In this document: positions 8,826 through 17,256 of the stretch, in pieces
Layout: every line of letters begins with the position of its first letter
How positions within the stretch are numbered: the stretch's first letter is position 1
Origin: Fodinibius roseus
GTDB taxonomy: Bacteria > Bacteroidota > Rhodothermia > Balneolales > Balneolaceae
Assembly: GCF_900129315.1 (NCBI RefSeq)
Contig: NZ_FQUS01000006.1
Location: 124,001 to 188,000 of the forward strand
Direction: 5' to 3'
Length of the DNA stretch: 64,000 bases
Program-made: the position numbers and the translations under genes
Notes under the pieces: model-generated
Seen by the model: only the letters and a program-made list of their open reading frames with translations
What the model was told of the DNA's origin: nothing
Database searches by the model: none

Positions 8826-9701
8826 TTACTCGTTTTCGTCCAGTATGATCGGATCCAGGTTTGTTTCTGAGCCACTTTCAACAGATATGCCTGTCTCTGT
8901 GGTAACAGAATATTGATCGCCGGCCGGTTCTATTACCAGATCATACAGCCCCTCTTCGAGTCCCCGCAACATAAAGCCGCCATCTGTTGTATCGGCGTGG
9001 GTAGAGCTGATCGTGTCGCTTCCCGCAACAGCAAAAACCGTCGGCCTTGCATCTACGGGTTCCACCGTCCCGGAGATCGATCCGGCTTCCGCCTTTTCAC
9101 CGCTCTCAACAAAGGCCTTGAGCACCGGTTTCAGGATGTATTTACCACTCCTTCCTGCTTTGTGGACCGAGCGGGACGCATCGAAATCGATAATCACATC
9201 GAGCTCTTCACCGGCTTCAAGTTCGGTCTTGAATTTGATCTTATATCCCGATTGCTGGCCGCTGGGTACTTTGAGGTCGTGCAGCATATCATCCACCATG
9301 ACGGTGTTGTCATGCCCGAGAATCAGCCGAAGCTCCCGGTATCGTCCGGGATCCAAGTCTGCCGAGGACAGCAAGGTGTCAACCCCGTTTGTCAACTCCA
9401 GCAGGTTTATGGTCATCGGATCCACCGGCAGCTCTATCCATTTGCCATCCTTGTCCGGATCCACATCAACGGTATCGTCACTGAATGGTGTATAGTGAAT
9501 ACGAAGTGCCTGAACCTCCACATTTACCTCCTGGTAGTCGCCAGGGGCATCGGTAAGCTTCACGTTCATATGAGCCTTCCCGTGCTTTGGCCCGTTGAAA
9601 TCCACATCTTGACATGAAACAGCAAGCAGTATTACTGCTCCAAATACAAAGATACTTTGTATAATGCGGTTATGCATTACGTTGAAATTAGCTTTCTTCA
9701 T
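8826..9701 (-). CDS. DUF4382 domain lipoprotein
   Basis: The start chosen (ATG 9699-9701, MKKANFN) gives a lipoprotein signal with lipobox LAVSC; two other in-frame ATGs at 9725 and 9677 are possible. The first 160 residues after the cysteine (AHMNVKLTDAPGDYQEVNVEVQ, LRIHY, PVDPMTINLLELTNG, LSSADLDPGRYRELRLIL) match DUF4382, a beta-rich domain of outer-membrane or surface lipoproteins. A second carboxypeptidase-regulatory-like beta-sandwich follows (GSISGTVEPVDARPTVFAVAG to LRGLEEGLYDLVIEP). The function is unknown; carbohydrate-binding-like folds are common in such proteins. It ends next to a strong bidirectional terminator. Confidence 0.8.
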   Translation of the reverse strand: MKKANFNVMHNRIIQSIFVFGAVILLAVSCQDVDFNGPKHGKAHMNVKLTDAPGDYQEVNVEVQALRIHYTPFSDDTVDVDPDKDGKWIELPVDPMTINLLELTNGVDTLLSSADLDPGRYRELRLILGHDNTVMVDDMLHDLKVPSGQQSGYKIKFKTELEAGEELDVIIDFDASRSVHKAGRSGKYILKPVLKAFVESGEKAEAGSISGTVEPVDARPTVFAVAGSDTISSTHADTTDGGFMLRGLEEGLYDLVIEPAGDQYSVTTETGISVESGSETNLDPIILDENE

Positions 9702-9840
9702 ATAGTTTGCCCTAACTTTTTTCATGATTATTTGCCCTGTCTGAATTATTATTTTGTAATAATTAATATATACTATATGTAGTATATCTTTTATTATTAG
9801 TCTGGATCCGAATTTTTTGTTCCGTAATTTTTATTTTCTG

Positions 9841-9862
9841 AAAAAAAGACCGCTACTGCGGT
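9841..9862 (-). terminator. Weak terminator-like hairpin upstream of the DUF4382 gene
   Basis: On the minus strand ACCGC-AGTA-GCGGT is followed by CTTTTTTT. The five-base stem is short. It would stop antisense transcription leaving the gmhB-like gene, or act as an attenuator in the DUF4382 leader. Confidence 0.3.
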
Positions 9863-9983
9863 TTGAATCCTGTTGATTGAGTGTCAGGTGGGAATGTACG
9901 AGAAACGGAGGCAGGCGTATCGAGCTGGCACCTGCCCTGCTGTTTTTTTACTTTGGATATTTATCTTAGATTCATACAACCAC

Positions 9984-10532
9984 ATGAATAAAGCATTTTT
10001 TCTCGATCGCGACGGTACCATCAATGTAGATTACAATTTTGTGCACCGCCCGGAAGAATGGAGATGGTGTGAAGGGGTTATTGAGGCGCTGCAGTGGATA
10101 CGCGACCACCATTTTAAAATTATTGTCGTAACCAACCAGTCGGGTATCGCGCGCGGGCGATACACGGAGAAGCAGGTGCAGGCGCTCCATCGCTGGGTGG
10201 ACCAGCAGCTTCTGGAACACACCGTCTCCATCGATGACTGGTATTATGCCCCGCATCATCCCGAATATGACCCCGATCAACGGTATGTGCCGGAAGATCG
10301 GAAACCCGGCACCGGCATGTTTCAAAAAGCTGCTCAAAAGCACCGTATAGATTTCGGGCAGTCATATATGGCCGGAGATAAATTGAGCGACCTGAAACCG
10401 GCCGTTGACCTGGGAATTACGCCCTTCTTTATCAAATCGCGCCATGAGCCCCATCAGGATACCGAATGGCTGCGACAACACGGGATTGAGAAATATCAAT
10501 CGCTGCATGCCGTCACAAAAATGCTGTCATAA
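9984..10532 (+). CDS. gmhB: HAD-IIIA phosphatase, GmhB-like
   Basis: ATG 9984 is preferred over an upstream in-frame ATG at 9873 because the protein then begins MNKAFFLDRDGT, the normal family start. HAD motif I is DRDGT (D8 and D10), motif II is VVTNQSG, and the lysine and GDK.SD region (SYMAGDKLSDLKPA) are all in place. The segment RKPGTGMF is also typical. GmhB removes the C7 phosphate from heptose bisphosphate in LPS-core or S-layer sugar synthesis; close relatives include histidinol-phosphatase. The metal-binding cysteines of classic zinc-containing GmhB are not seen (the loop reads APHHPEYDPDQRY), so the exact substrate is uncertain. Confidence 0.75.
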   Translation: MNKAFFLDRDGTINVDYNFVHRPEEWRWCEGVIEALQWIRDHHFKIIVVTNQSGIARGRYTEKQVQALHRWVDQQLLEHTVSIDDWYYAPHHPEYDPDQRYVPEDRKPGTGMFQKAAQKHRIDFGQSYMAGDKLSDLKPAVDLGITPFFIKSRHEPHQDTEWLRQHGIEKYQSLHAVTKMLS

Positions 10533-10601
10533 CGCCTAAAAAAGGTGAATTAGTCTCTCTTTTTTATTACTCTTAATATTACAAGGGTATGGGTGGCAGG
10601 T

Positions 10602-11618
10602 ATGAAACGATCATTCGCAGTTCTTATATTTGTATTGTTGTGCAGCAGGGCAGCCTTTTGTCAGCCTCGGGATACGGATACGCTCTCCTACGTGCATCCC
10701 TACTGGTCGCCCGACGGTCAATATATTGCCTTTGCTTCAGCACTCAGGGGTAATTTCGATATCTATGTGATTGATTTAAATACCCATGATGTGCAAAATA
10801 TAAGTTCTCATCCCGCTCACGACTACTACCCGGCCTGGTCGCCCAACGGAAAGTATGTCGCTTTTTTTTCCGAAAGGGAGCGGGAATTGTACTACGACAT
10901 GCGCCACGCTCATAACGAATCGGAACAATTCCCCATAAGCTCCGCACGGGACGGCGATCTTCCCTCATGGTCGCCGGACAGCCGTAACCTGCTCTACCAT
11001 TCCAATGAAGACGGGGATATGGAAATATATCTTCGCAATTACCAAACCCAGGATATCAGGAAGCTCACTTCCAACGAAACTACGGATGTCTATCCTTTCT
11101 TCTCTCCGGATGGTAATCACATTTTGTTCCTGTCGGATCGGGATGGAAATATTGAAATCTACACCATGGAGCCCGACGGCAGGAATCAGCAGCGACTTAC
11201 CCACTCTCCCCATTCTTATGAGGTGGATCCCGTGTGGTCGCCCGATGGAGAGAACATTGCCTTTGCCTCCGACCGCAATGACAATTTCGACCTGTACGTA
11301 ATGGATGCCGACGGCTCCAACCAGACACAGCTGACCACCGACCATCATTTCGATCTTGCTCCACAGTGGTCGCCGGATGGCCGGACCCTTCTTTTCACCT
11401 CTAACCGCTTCGGTAATTTCGACCTTTATGTCATTGATATTGACGGGACGAATATGAAACAACTCACGGCACACAGCGGAAAAGATTACTACGCTTCCTG
11501 GTCGCCCGACGGGGAAGAAATCATCTTCTGTTCCGACCGCTCCGGCAAAGATGAAATCTATATCATGAACCGGGACGGGACGGGGTTGAGAAGGATTGAA
11601 ATCAGCAGCAGCCGGTAG
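10602..11618 (+). CDS. TolB-like beta-propeller protein (WD40-like/PD40 repeats)
   Basis: ATG 10602 starts a signal peptide (MKRSFAVLIFVLLCSRAAFCQ); a GTG three codons upstream is less likely. The mature protein is a run of seven blades, each with the PD40 pattern W/F-SPDG followed by hydrophobic strands and then 'SDRDGN.ElY.M', for example PFFSPDGNHILFLSDRDGNI. This is the propeller of TolB/DPP-IV-like proteins. It has no N-terminal TolB domain and no peptidase domain, so it is a periplasmic propeller of unknown partner, perhaps a binding scaffold. It has no linked Pal or Tol genes. Confidence 0.8.
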   Translation: MKRSFAVLIFVLLCSRAAFCQPRDTDTLSYVHPYWSPDGQYIAFASALRGNFDIYVIDLNTHDVQNISSHPAHDYYPAWSPNGKYVAFFSERERELYYDMRHAHNESEQFPISSARDGDLPSWSPDSRNLLYHSNEDGDMEIYLRNYQTQDIRKLTSNETTDVYPFFSPDGNHILFLSDRDGNIEIYTMEPDGRNQQRLTHSPHSYEVDPVWSPDGENIAFASDRNDNFDLYVMDADGSNQTQLTTDHHFDLAPQWSPDGRTLLFTSNRFGNFDLYVIDIDGTNMKQLTAHSGKDYYASWSPDGEEIIFCSDRSGKDEIYIMNRDGTGLRRIEISSSR

Positions 11619-11638
11619 GGCGGCTTATCCTCTTGTCA

Positions 11639-11771
11639 ATACTTCGAATGTAGCCGGTCAGCTGCGTTGAAGATAAAAATAGCGTGCCAGACGCAGCGGA
11701 GTCCCTTTCTGCCGCTTTTTTTCCGTCGCCTTGCAGAAGTACAGATTGCCTGGTGAGGAAATCCGGGCTAA
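11639..11771 (-). repeat. R2 element copy 1 (about 133 bases)
   Basis: Reverse-complemented, this stretch aligns along its whole length with 28219-28350, with most positions identical. It starts TTAGCCCGGAT, contains GTACTTCTGCAAGGCGACGG, and ends with a long CGCTATTTTTATCTTCAACG stretch and TTCGAAGTAT. Inside, GAAGG/GGAAAAATAGC-type and GCTATTTTTATCTTC-type arms can pair around a smaller GC-rich hairpin. It is non-coding and lies just downstream of the propeller gene. Confidence 0.65.
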
Positions 11772-11847
11772 TTGTATATCTCACTGAATTTCTTGCCATT
11801 CATTTATTATATTAAGCGACTGAATTTGATAAATCAGTCCCGCCAGG

Positions 11848-12003
11848 AGTCTGTCGGACGTTGAGGGTCGTGACGAAAGCCAGACGGTTTGAGTCATATT
11901 TCCGGGGTCTTTTGAGGCGAATAGTGGGTCTGTTTAAAAAAAGAGCTCGGAATCCGGCCAAAGCCGACGGACTCGCAGTAGATTTTGCCAAGTCCGACAG
12001 GCT
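11848..12003. repeat. Spaced inverted repeat, possible third element (R3)
   Basis: AGTCTGTCGGAC (11848-11859) is the near-perfect inverse of GTCCGACAGGC (11992-12002). About 130 bases with further GTCC/GGAC-type motifs lie between. The layout resembles a short mobile element with terminal inverted repeats, but only one copy is present in the window. The rest of the 436-base spacer before sucC holds R2 copy 1 and AT-rich sequence. Confidence 0.3.
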
Positions 12004-12015
12004 TACAGACCGGCG

Positions 12016-12024
12016 TATAATTTG
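12016..12024 (+). promoter_or_regulatory. Candidate -7/-10 box TATAATTTG before sucC
   Basis: TATAATTTG resembles both the sigma-70 TATAAT and the Bacteroidota TAnnTTTG motif and lies 30 bases before the sucC ATG. A matching upstream box is not clear. Confidence 0.3.
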
Positions 12025-12054
12025 CAGTAACTATTAACCTTACAGATTGTCGTT

Positions 12055-13263
12055 ATGAAAATCCATGAGTACCAAGCCAAAGAATTATTAAAAGAATACA
12101 ATGTAGCTGTCCCCGCGGGCGTATCCGCTACAACGGTGGACAAGGCTGTTGAAGCTGCCCGGGAGATGAAAGACAATGGCGCCGGCCTGTTTGTTGTCAA
12201 AGCGCAAATCCATGCCGGGGGACGCGGAAAAGGGAAGACCAAAAACAGCGGTGCGAGCGGCGTCATTCTCTGCGATACCCTTGAGGAAGTGCGCGAGGCG
12301 GCCGAATCGCTGCTTGGCGATACGCTGGTTACGGTACAGACCGGAAAAGAGGGGCAGGAAGTCACCCGCATTTACGTCACGGACGGGGTGGATATCGAAC
12401 AGGAGTTTTACCTGGGTATTCTGCTCGACCGGTCAAAGAGCAAAAACGTGATCATGGTTTCGACGGAAGGGGGTGTTGAAATTGAAAAAGTAGCTGAAGA
12501 AACGCCCGAAAAGATTGTGAAGGAATGGGTGGAACCGGGCATGCAGCTGCAGCACAACCAGGCGCGTCACCTGGCGTACGCCCTCGGATTCGAAGGCGAT
12601 GCCTTCAAAAAGGCCGTGAAGTTTATCATGGCGCTGTATAACTGCTACGAAGAAACCGACGCCAGCCTGGTGGAAATCAACCCGCTGGTACTTACCCCGG
12701 GCGGGGATGTGATGGCGCTCGATGCCAAAATGACCTTCGACGATAATGCGCTTTTCCGTCACAGCGATATTGCTGAACTGCGCGATAAATCGGAGGAAAA
12801 CCCGGTTGAGCTGGAAGCCTCCGAATACGGGCTGAATTATATTAAGCTGGACGGCAATGTGGGCTGCATGGTCAACGGAGCCGGACTGGCCATGGCTACC
12901 ATGGATATCATTAAACTCTCGGGCGGTGAGCCGGCCAACTTCCTCGATGTGGGCGGCAGTGCCAATGTGGAAACAGTCAAAAATGGGTTTCGTATCATCC
13001 TGGAAGATAAAAACGTGAAGGCGATTCTCATTAATATCTTTGGCGGTATCGTGCGGTGCGACCGCGTGGCCAATGGAGTAATTGAGGCCGTAAAAGACCC
13101 TGAAATTGCTGAGAAGGTGCAGGACGTCCCCATTATTGTCCGCCTGCAGGGTACCAATGCCGAGGAAGCCAAAGAGATCATCGACAATTCAGATCTGAAT
13201 GTTATCTCTGCCGTTCTGCTCAAGGAAGCAGCGGAAGAAGTATCCAACGTGCTGGCGGCCTGA
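12055..13263 (+). CDS. sucC: Succinate-CoA ligase (ADP-forming) beta subunit
   Basis: This 402-residue protein begins MKIHEYQAKELLKEY, the typical start of the ATP-grasp beta chain. The nucleotide-binding motif GGRGKGKTK, ETDASLVEINPLVLTP with the metal-binding Glu/Asn, and the C-terminal CoA-ligase lobe (GNVGCMVNGAGLAMATMD, then FLDVGG, then NIFGGIVRCD) are all complete. With SucD it interconverts succinyl-CoA and succinate with ATP or GTP formation in the citric acid cycle. sucD is not in the window, so the two subunits are encoded apart. Only nine bases separate the stop from the downstream sulfotransferase gene, so they may share a transcript. Confidence 0.97.
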   Translation: MKIHEYQAKELLKEYNVAVPAGVSATTVDKAVEAAREMKDNGAGLFVVKAQIHAGGRGKGKTKNSGASGVILCDTLEEVREAAESLLGDTLVTVQTGKEGQEVTRIYVTDGVDIEQEFYLGILLDRSKSKNVIMVSTEGGVEIEKVAEETPEKIVKEWVEPGMQLQHNQARHLAYALGFEGDAFKKAVKFIMALYNCYEETDASLVEINPLVLTPGGDVMALDAKMTFDDNALFRHSDIAELRDKSEENPVELEASEYGLNYIKLDGNVGCMVNGAGLAMATMDIIKLSGGEPANFLDVGGSANVETVKNGFRIILEDKNVKAILINIFGGIVRCDRVANGVIEAVKDPEIAEKVQDVPIIVRLQGTNAEEAKEIIDNSDLNVISAVLLKEAAEEVSNVLAA

Positions 13264-13272
13264 TCCTGCATC

Positions 13273-14085
13273 ATGAAAAGAATCCATATCGTCGGGGTAA
13301 GTCCCCGCACCGGGACCACACTCATGGCAGAAGCCATTAAGACGTGTTACCATGTCGATTACTATACCACGCATGAAGATCGATTATTTACCCGTGCGCC
13401 CGGTCATCCGGATATTTTCCTGACCAAAAACCCGAAAGATGTCATGATAGCGGGACCCAGCCTGCGGGTTGACCCCGATCTGTATGTCATCTGTATGTTG
13501 CGCGATCCCAGGGATATTGTTTGCAGCAAACACAAGAAAGACCCTGATCGCTACTGGGCCAGTCTCCGCTACTGGAAAATGTACAGCAGAGAGGCGGGGC
13601 GTCTGCAGGGCCACCCCGGATTTATCCTCATACGGTATGAATCTTTTGTATCCGATCCCGATGAGGTACAAGACCTCTTGTCCGCCAGGATCCCCTTTCT
13701 GGAAAAGAAGGTGCCTTTCAGCAAATACCATGAAGCGGCTTCCGTTTCGGATTCCTCCCAAAAAGCCCTCAGCGGGGTGCGTCCCATCCAACCGACAAGT
13801 GTGGGCCGCTGGCGGGATCATAAAGAACGTATTGCGGGACAGCTGAAACTGCACGGCTCCCTTACGGAAGACCTGATCCGTTTCGGATACGAAGAAGACG
13901 AGCAGTGGCTGAACGAACTCGAAGGAGTGGAACCGGACCTGAGTCCCAGTCATTTTCCGGAATATATGACCTTCAGAAAAAGAATCTCCCTGAAGTTCGG
14001 AAAATATCTGGAGGCGTTCCGCCGAATGGTGGAACAAATGATGGGTCGCCGAATCAGAATTACACATCCCAAAAAATGGTTCTGA
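13273..14085 (+). CDS. Sulfotransferase family protein
   Basis: This 270-residue protein starts MKRIHIVGVSPRTGTTLMAEAI, where SPRTGTT is the 5'-phosphosulfate-binding P-loop of PAPS sulfotransferases. VICMLRDPRDIVCSKH is the 3'-phosphate-binding strand (R-D-P-R-D and S). Near the C-terminal third PTSVGRWRDHKERI matches the conserved 'vgrWr..ls....' segment. It transfers sulfate from PAPS to an acceptor that cannot be named, probably a surface glycan or lipid. It lies nine bases after sucC with no functional link I can see. No PAPS synthesis genes are in the window. Confidence 0.8.
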   Translation: MKRIHIVGVSPRTGTTLMAEAIKTCYHVDYYTTHEDRLFTRAPGHPDIFLTKNPKDVMIAGPSLRVDPDLYVICMLRDPRDIVCSKHKKDPDRYWASLRYWKMYSREAGRLQGHPGFILIRYESFVSDPDEVQDLLSARIPFLEKKVPFSKYHEAASVSDSSQKALSGVRPIQPTSVGRWRDHKERIAGQLKLHGSLTEDLIRFGYEEDEQWLNELEGVEPDLSPSHFPEYMTFRKRISLKFGKYLEAFRRMVEQMMGRRIRITHPKKWF

Positions 14086-14151
14086 GCACGGATTTTCAAA
14101 GAGCTCATTTAAGACAGCCAGCGAGAATAGATTCCTGCCTCACTCATTTTT

Positions 14152-14290
14152 TTACCGGTCGCCCCTATATAAACCGGTCGACCCTATATAAATACCTGAC
14201 AACACAGTGGCGGCGCCGATATATTCCATCGTTGTCGTTGGCCGGTTGAAGAGCAGAATATCCCCCATAAAAGCTATAGCAGAACATAAA
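14152..14290 (-). pseudogene. Remnant of an EamA/DMT-family transporter, C-terminal fragment
   Basis: Read on the minus strand from just after the bshA stop, the frame gives AFMGDILLFNRPTTTMEYIG and then AATVLSGIYIG before TAA. This matches the last two helices of EamA drug/metabolite transporters (LLF.E.P....ylGa.lil.Giyl). There is no start codon and none of the first nine helices, so this is a leftover after deletion. Its 3' end has been lengthened by a 19-base tandem duplication that adds STGLYRGDR. Confidence 0.55.
14154..14191. repeat. Two tandem 19-base units
   Basis: ACCGGTCGCCCCTATATAA (14154-14172) is followed at once by ACCGGTCGACCCTATATAA (14173-14191), differing at one base. It lies at the end of the EamA transporter remnant. 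Confidence 0.85.
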
Positions 14291-14293
14291 ATA

Positions 14294-15439
14294 CTATGCC
14301 ATCTGCTTTTGAAGCTCCTCCTTGCACGTCTCATAATACTGCTCGTAGATACTCACGACCTTGCCCATCTCAAAACGCTCGGCCTGCCTGCGGGCATTGC
14401 GGGCCATTTGCTCGTGCAGTGATCTATCCTGTAAAATATCAACAGCATAGTTTGCCATGCAGTCGGTATCGTCCAGGTCACAAAGATAGCCGGTCTCGCC
14501 ATGAACGTTGACTTCAGGCAACCCGCCGATATTGGAACTGATTACCGGCACGCTGCAGCTCATCGCCTCAAGGGCCGCCAGGCCAAACGTCTCGGAGCCG
14601 GAGGGGATGAGAAACAGGTCGGCAATGGAGAGCACTTCCTCCACCTGGTCCTGCTTACCCAGGAAACGGACATGATTGCAGATGCCCAACTCACGGCAGC
14701 GTTTCTCAGCCCGCTGACGATCGGGTCCGTCGCCCACCAGCAGCAGCTTGGCGTCGATCTCATTTTCCAGTATCCGGTGAAATACATTCACCACTTCCGG
14801 CACCCGCTTGACCTCCCGGAAATTGGAAACATGTACCACCACTTTTTCGCCATTGGGACAGATGGCGCGTTTAAAGTGGTTTTTATTGGATTTTTTAAAT
14901 CGCTTGAGATCAATAAAATTAGGAATAACCTCTATCTTTTTCCTGATGTCAAAACGATTATAGGTCTCTTCTCTCAGGAATTCCGAAACCGCCGTTACCC
15001 CATCACTTTGGTTAATAGAGAAATCGACGACGCTCTTATAACTGGGATCACTGCCCACAATCGTAATATCGGTACCGTGAAGCGTCGTAATCAGCGGGAC
15101 GTGCGCGGCCTTTTCACCCAAAATCTGTTTGGCAAGGTAGGCGCTGGTTGCATGCGGAACTGCATAATGAACATGCAACACATCGATCTTTTCGTACTCA
15201 ATGAGGTTGGCCATCTGATTAGCTAACGCCAGATCATAGGGAGGATATTCAAAGAGCGGGTAGGTGTTCATGTTCACCTCGTGATAGGAAATATTGGTCT
15301 GAAACGTATCCAGACGGGCCGGCCGGTCGTAGCTGAGGATATGCACATTATGATTCCGGTGAGCCAATTCTTTGGCCAGCTCCGTTGCCACCACACCACT
15401 GCCCCCGAAAGTGGGATAACACACAATTCCAATATTCAT
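14294..15439 (-). CDS. bshA: N-acetyl-alpha-D-glucosaminyl L-malate synthase
   Basis: This 381-residue GT4 glycosyltransferase starts MNIGIVCYPTFGGSGVVATE, the signature start of BshA. Other BshA landmarks are VLHVHYAVPHATSAYLAKQ, TTLHGTDITIVGSDPSY, VHVSNFREVKRV and the GT4 donor site GSETFGLAALEAMSC. It joins GlcNAc from UDP-GlcNAc to L-malate, the first step of bacillithiol synthesis, in the cytoplasm. bshB and bshC are not in the window. Bacillithiol is the main low-molecular thiol in this phylum and in Firmicutes, and it fits with the electrophile-detoxification cluster at 46.9-51.9 kb. Confidence 0.93.
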   Translation of the reverse strand: MNIGIVCYPTFGGSGVVATELAKELAHRNHNVHILSYDRPARLDTFQTNISYHEVNMNTYPLFEYPPYDLALANQMANLIEYEKIDVLHVHYAVPHATSAYLAKQILGEKAAHVPLITTLHGTDITIVGSDPSYKSVVDFSINQSDGVTAVSEFLREETYNRFDIRKKIEVIPNFIDLKRFKKSNKNHFKRAICPNGEKVVVHVSNFREVKRVPEVVNVFHRILENEIDAKLLLVGDGPDRQRAEKRCRELGICNHVRFLGKQDQVEEVLSIADLFLIPSGSETFGLAALEAMSCSVPVISSNIGGLPEVNVHGETGYLCDLDDTDCMANYAVDILQDRSLHEQMARNARRQAERFEMGKVVSIYEQYYETCKEELQKQMA

Positions 15440-15658
15440 GCTATATATCCTTTCTGCTGTTTACGTTACCGGTCAACGCTATAATAATGATTTTTTACCA
15501 CTTTTGATTGATTAACAAAAATTTGTCCTTCCCCATTTCCCGGCCTCGATATTAGGTGTAAAGCCAGCTATCTCTTATATTACAGACTTTTAGAAGATTG
15601 CACAAAACGTGGATCCATTTTCACCTTTGTCATACTATTTCAACAAGCATGTAACCTT

Positions 15659-16420
15659 ATGGCAGGACATTCCAAGTGGTCTAATATAAAGCATAAAAAG
15701 GCCAAAGAAGACAAAAAAAGAGCGAAAATATTCAATAAGCACCTTCGCGAAATATCGGTAGCTGCCCGCGAAGGCGGCGGCGACCCCGAGATGAATCCCC
15801 GGCTCGATACGGCCATAAATAACGCAAAGAGCGATAATGTACCCAAAGATAATATTGAACGAGCCATTAAAAAGGGTACGGGCGAACTTGACGAGGGGGA
15901 TGGTCGTTATGAAGATGCCACCTACGAAGGCTACGGCCCGGGGGGCATTGCTTACTTTATTGAAGTGACCACGAATAACTATAACCGCACCGTTGGGGAT
16001 ATTCGCCATATTTTTACCTCCCACGGGGGTAATCTCGGCACGGACGGCTCGGTCGGCTACCTGTTTGAGCAGAAGGGCATGATCGGTATTGCCCCGGGAG
16101 AGCACGATGAGGAGGAGTTTATGCTAAATGCCATTGATGCCGGTGCTGAAGAAATAGACACAGACGGCGACTTTTTCAACGTCACTACGGCACGCGATAC
16201 GATGTATGAGGTCAGAGACGAACTGGAAGAGGGGGGATATGATATCGAATCTGCCGAGCTTATTCGAATCCCCATGACGGAAGTCAAGGCTGATACGGAG
16301 GTAGCGGAATCAAACTTTAAGCTGATGAATAAGTTTGAGGACAACGACGACGTATCCAATGTTTTTACGAATATGAAAATGGATGATGAAACGTTAGCTA
16401 TTGCTGAACAAATGGATTAG
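15659..16420 (+). CDS. yebC: YebC/PmpR family DNA-binding or translation-linked regulator
   Basis: This 253-residue protein starts MAGHSKWSNIKHKKAKEDK and contains NAKSDNVPKDNIERAIKKG and YEGYGPGGIAYFIEV, the hallmark blocks of the YebC/TACO1 family. GHSKWS and the acidic C-terminal domains are complete. Members act as transcription regulators or help ribosomes through difficult motifs such as polyproline. The gene is divergent from bshA and 59 bases upstream of batC, so it may head the bat transcript. Confidence 0.95.
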   Translation: MAGHSKWSNIKHKKAKEDKKRAKIFNKHLREISVAAREGGGDPEMNPRLDTAINNAKSDNVPKDNIERAIKKGTGELDEGDGRYEDATYEGYGPGGIAYFIEVTTNNYNRTVGDIRHIFTSHGGNLGTDGSVGYLFEQKGMIGIAPGEHDEEEFMLNAIDAGAEEIDTDGDFFNVTTARDTMYEVRDELEEGGYDIESAELIRIPMTEVKADTEVAESNFKLMNKFEDNDDVSNVFTNMKMDDETLAIAEQMD

Positions 16421-16479
16421 GCCCGGTACCGGGTGAGGAATCTGTTATATTATTTAATAAACATCCATACAAAAATCCT

Positions 16480-17256
16480 ATGATGAGAATTATTCTTGTA
16501 ACCGTGGCGGCTTTTCTTTTGATGGGTCTTGCCCCCGAAGAGGCCCGCAAGGCAAATGAAGCCTATGATAACGGCGAGTATGAGAAAGCTGTTGCTCTTT
16601 TCAAAAAAGCGATTGATGCTGAACCCGACAATCCGAAATTGTTTTACAATCTCGCAAGTGCCCAGGCCAAGGCGGGCAACAGCGAAGAAGCGATCCGTAC
16701 GTTTGAACAATTCAAGAATATGACGAATGACGCCGAGCGGCGTGCCATGGCTAATTATGATATCGGCAATATCCTGGCGGAAGCGAAAAAATGGGATCAG
16801 GCACTGGAGTATTACAAGCGGTCACTGCGCTACATGGCCGGTGACGAAGATGCCAAACACAACTATGAATTAGCCCGGAGAAAGAAACAAGAACAGCAGG
16901 AACAAGACGGGAATCAAAATAAAGACCAACAGAATCAGCAGAATCAAAATCAACAGGATCAGGATCAGCAGCAACAGCAGAATCAAAATCAAGACCAGCA
17001 GAACCAGCAGAACCAGCAGAACCAGCAGAACCAAAATCAAAACCAGGATCAGGATCAGCAAAACCAGCAAAATCAAGAGAACCGACAGGATCAAAATCAA
17101 CAGGACCAGCGGCAACAGCCCCGGCAAAGTAACATCAGTCAGGCCGAGGCTGAAAAAATCCTGAGAGCGCTGGAGCAAAAGGAAAAAGACCTGCTCCAGG
17201 AATTCAAAAAACAAAAAATGAAGTCCAGCAAGAATACGAATGAAAAAGATTGGTAG
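16480..17256 (+). CDS. batC: BatC-like TPR protein with Gln/Asn-rich tail
   Basis: This 258-residue protein has a short N-terminal hydrophobic segment (MMRIILVTVAAFLLMGLA). Three TPR units follow at about residues 20-125 (KANEAYDNGEYEKAVALFKKAI, then NLASAQAKAGN, then YDIGNILAEAKKWDQALEYYKRSL). Residues 140-215 are nearly all Q, N and D (runs of QNQQ, QDQ), encoded by repeated CAGCAGAAC-type codons near 17001-17036. The tail SQAEAEKILRALEQKEKDLLQEFKKQ is typical of BatC. Bat proteins are membrane-associated aerotolerance factors. The gene overlaps batD by 17 bases, indicating translational coupling. Low-complexity repeats make its length prone to change. Confidence 0.8.
   Translation: MMRIILVTVAAFLLMGLAPEEARKANEAYDNGEYEKAVALFKKAIDAEPDNPKLFYNLASAQAKAGNSEEAIRTFEQFKNMTNDAERRAMANYDIGNILAEAKKWDQALEYYKRSLRYMAGDEDAKHNYELARRKKQEQQEQDGNQNKDQQNQQNQNQQDQDQQQQQNQNQDQQNQQNQQNQQNQNQNQDQDQQNQQNQENRQDQNQQDQRQQPRQSNISQAEAEKILRALEQKEKDLLQEFKKQKMKSSKNTNEKDW

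Noticed and set aside
16900-17110. Short repeated units that could suggest a CRISPR or tandem array
   Set aside because: They are the Gln/Asn codons of the BatC tail, with no spacers and no regular unit length.
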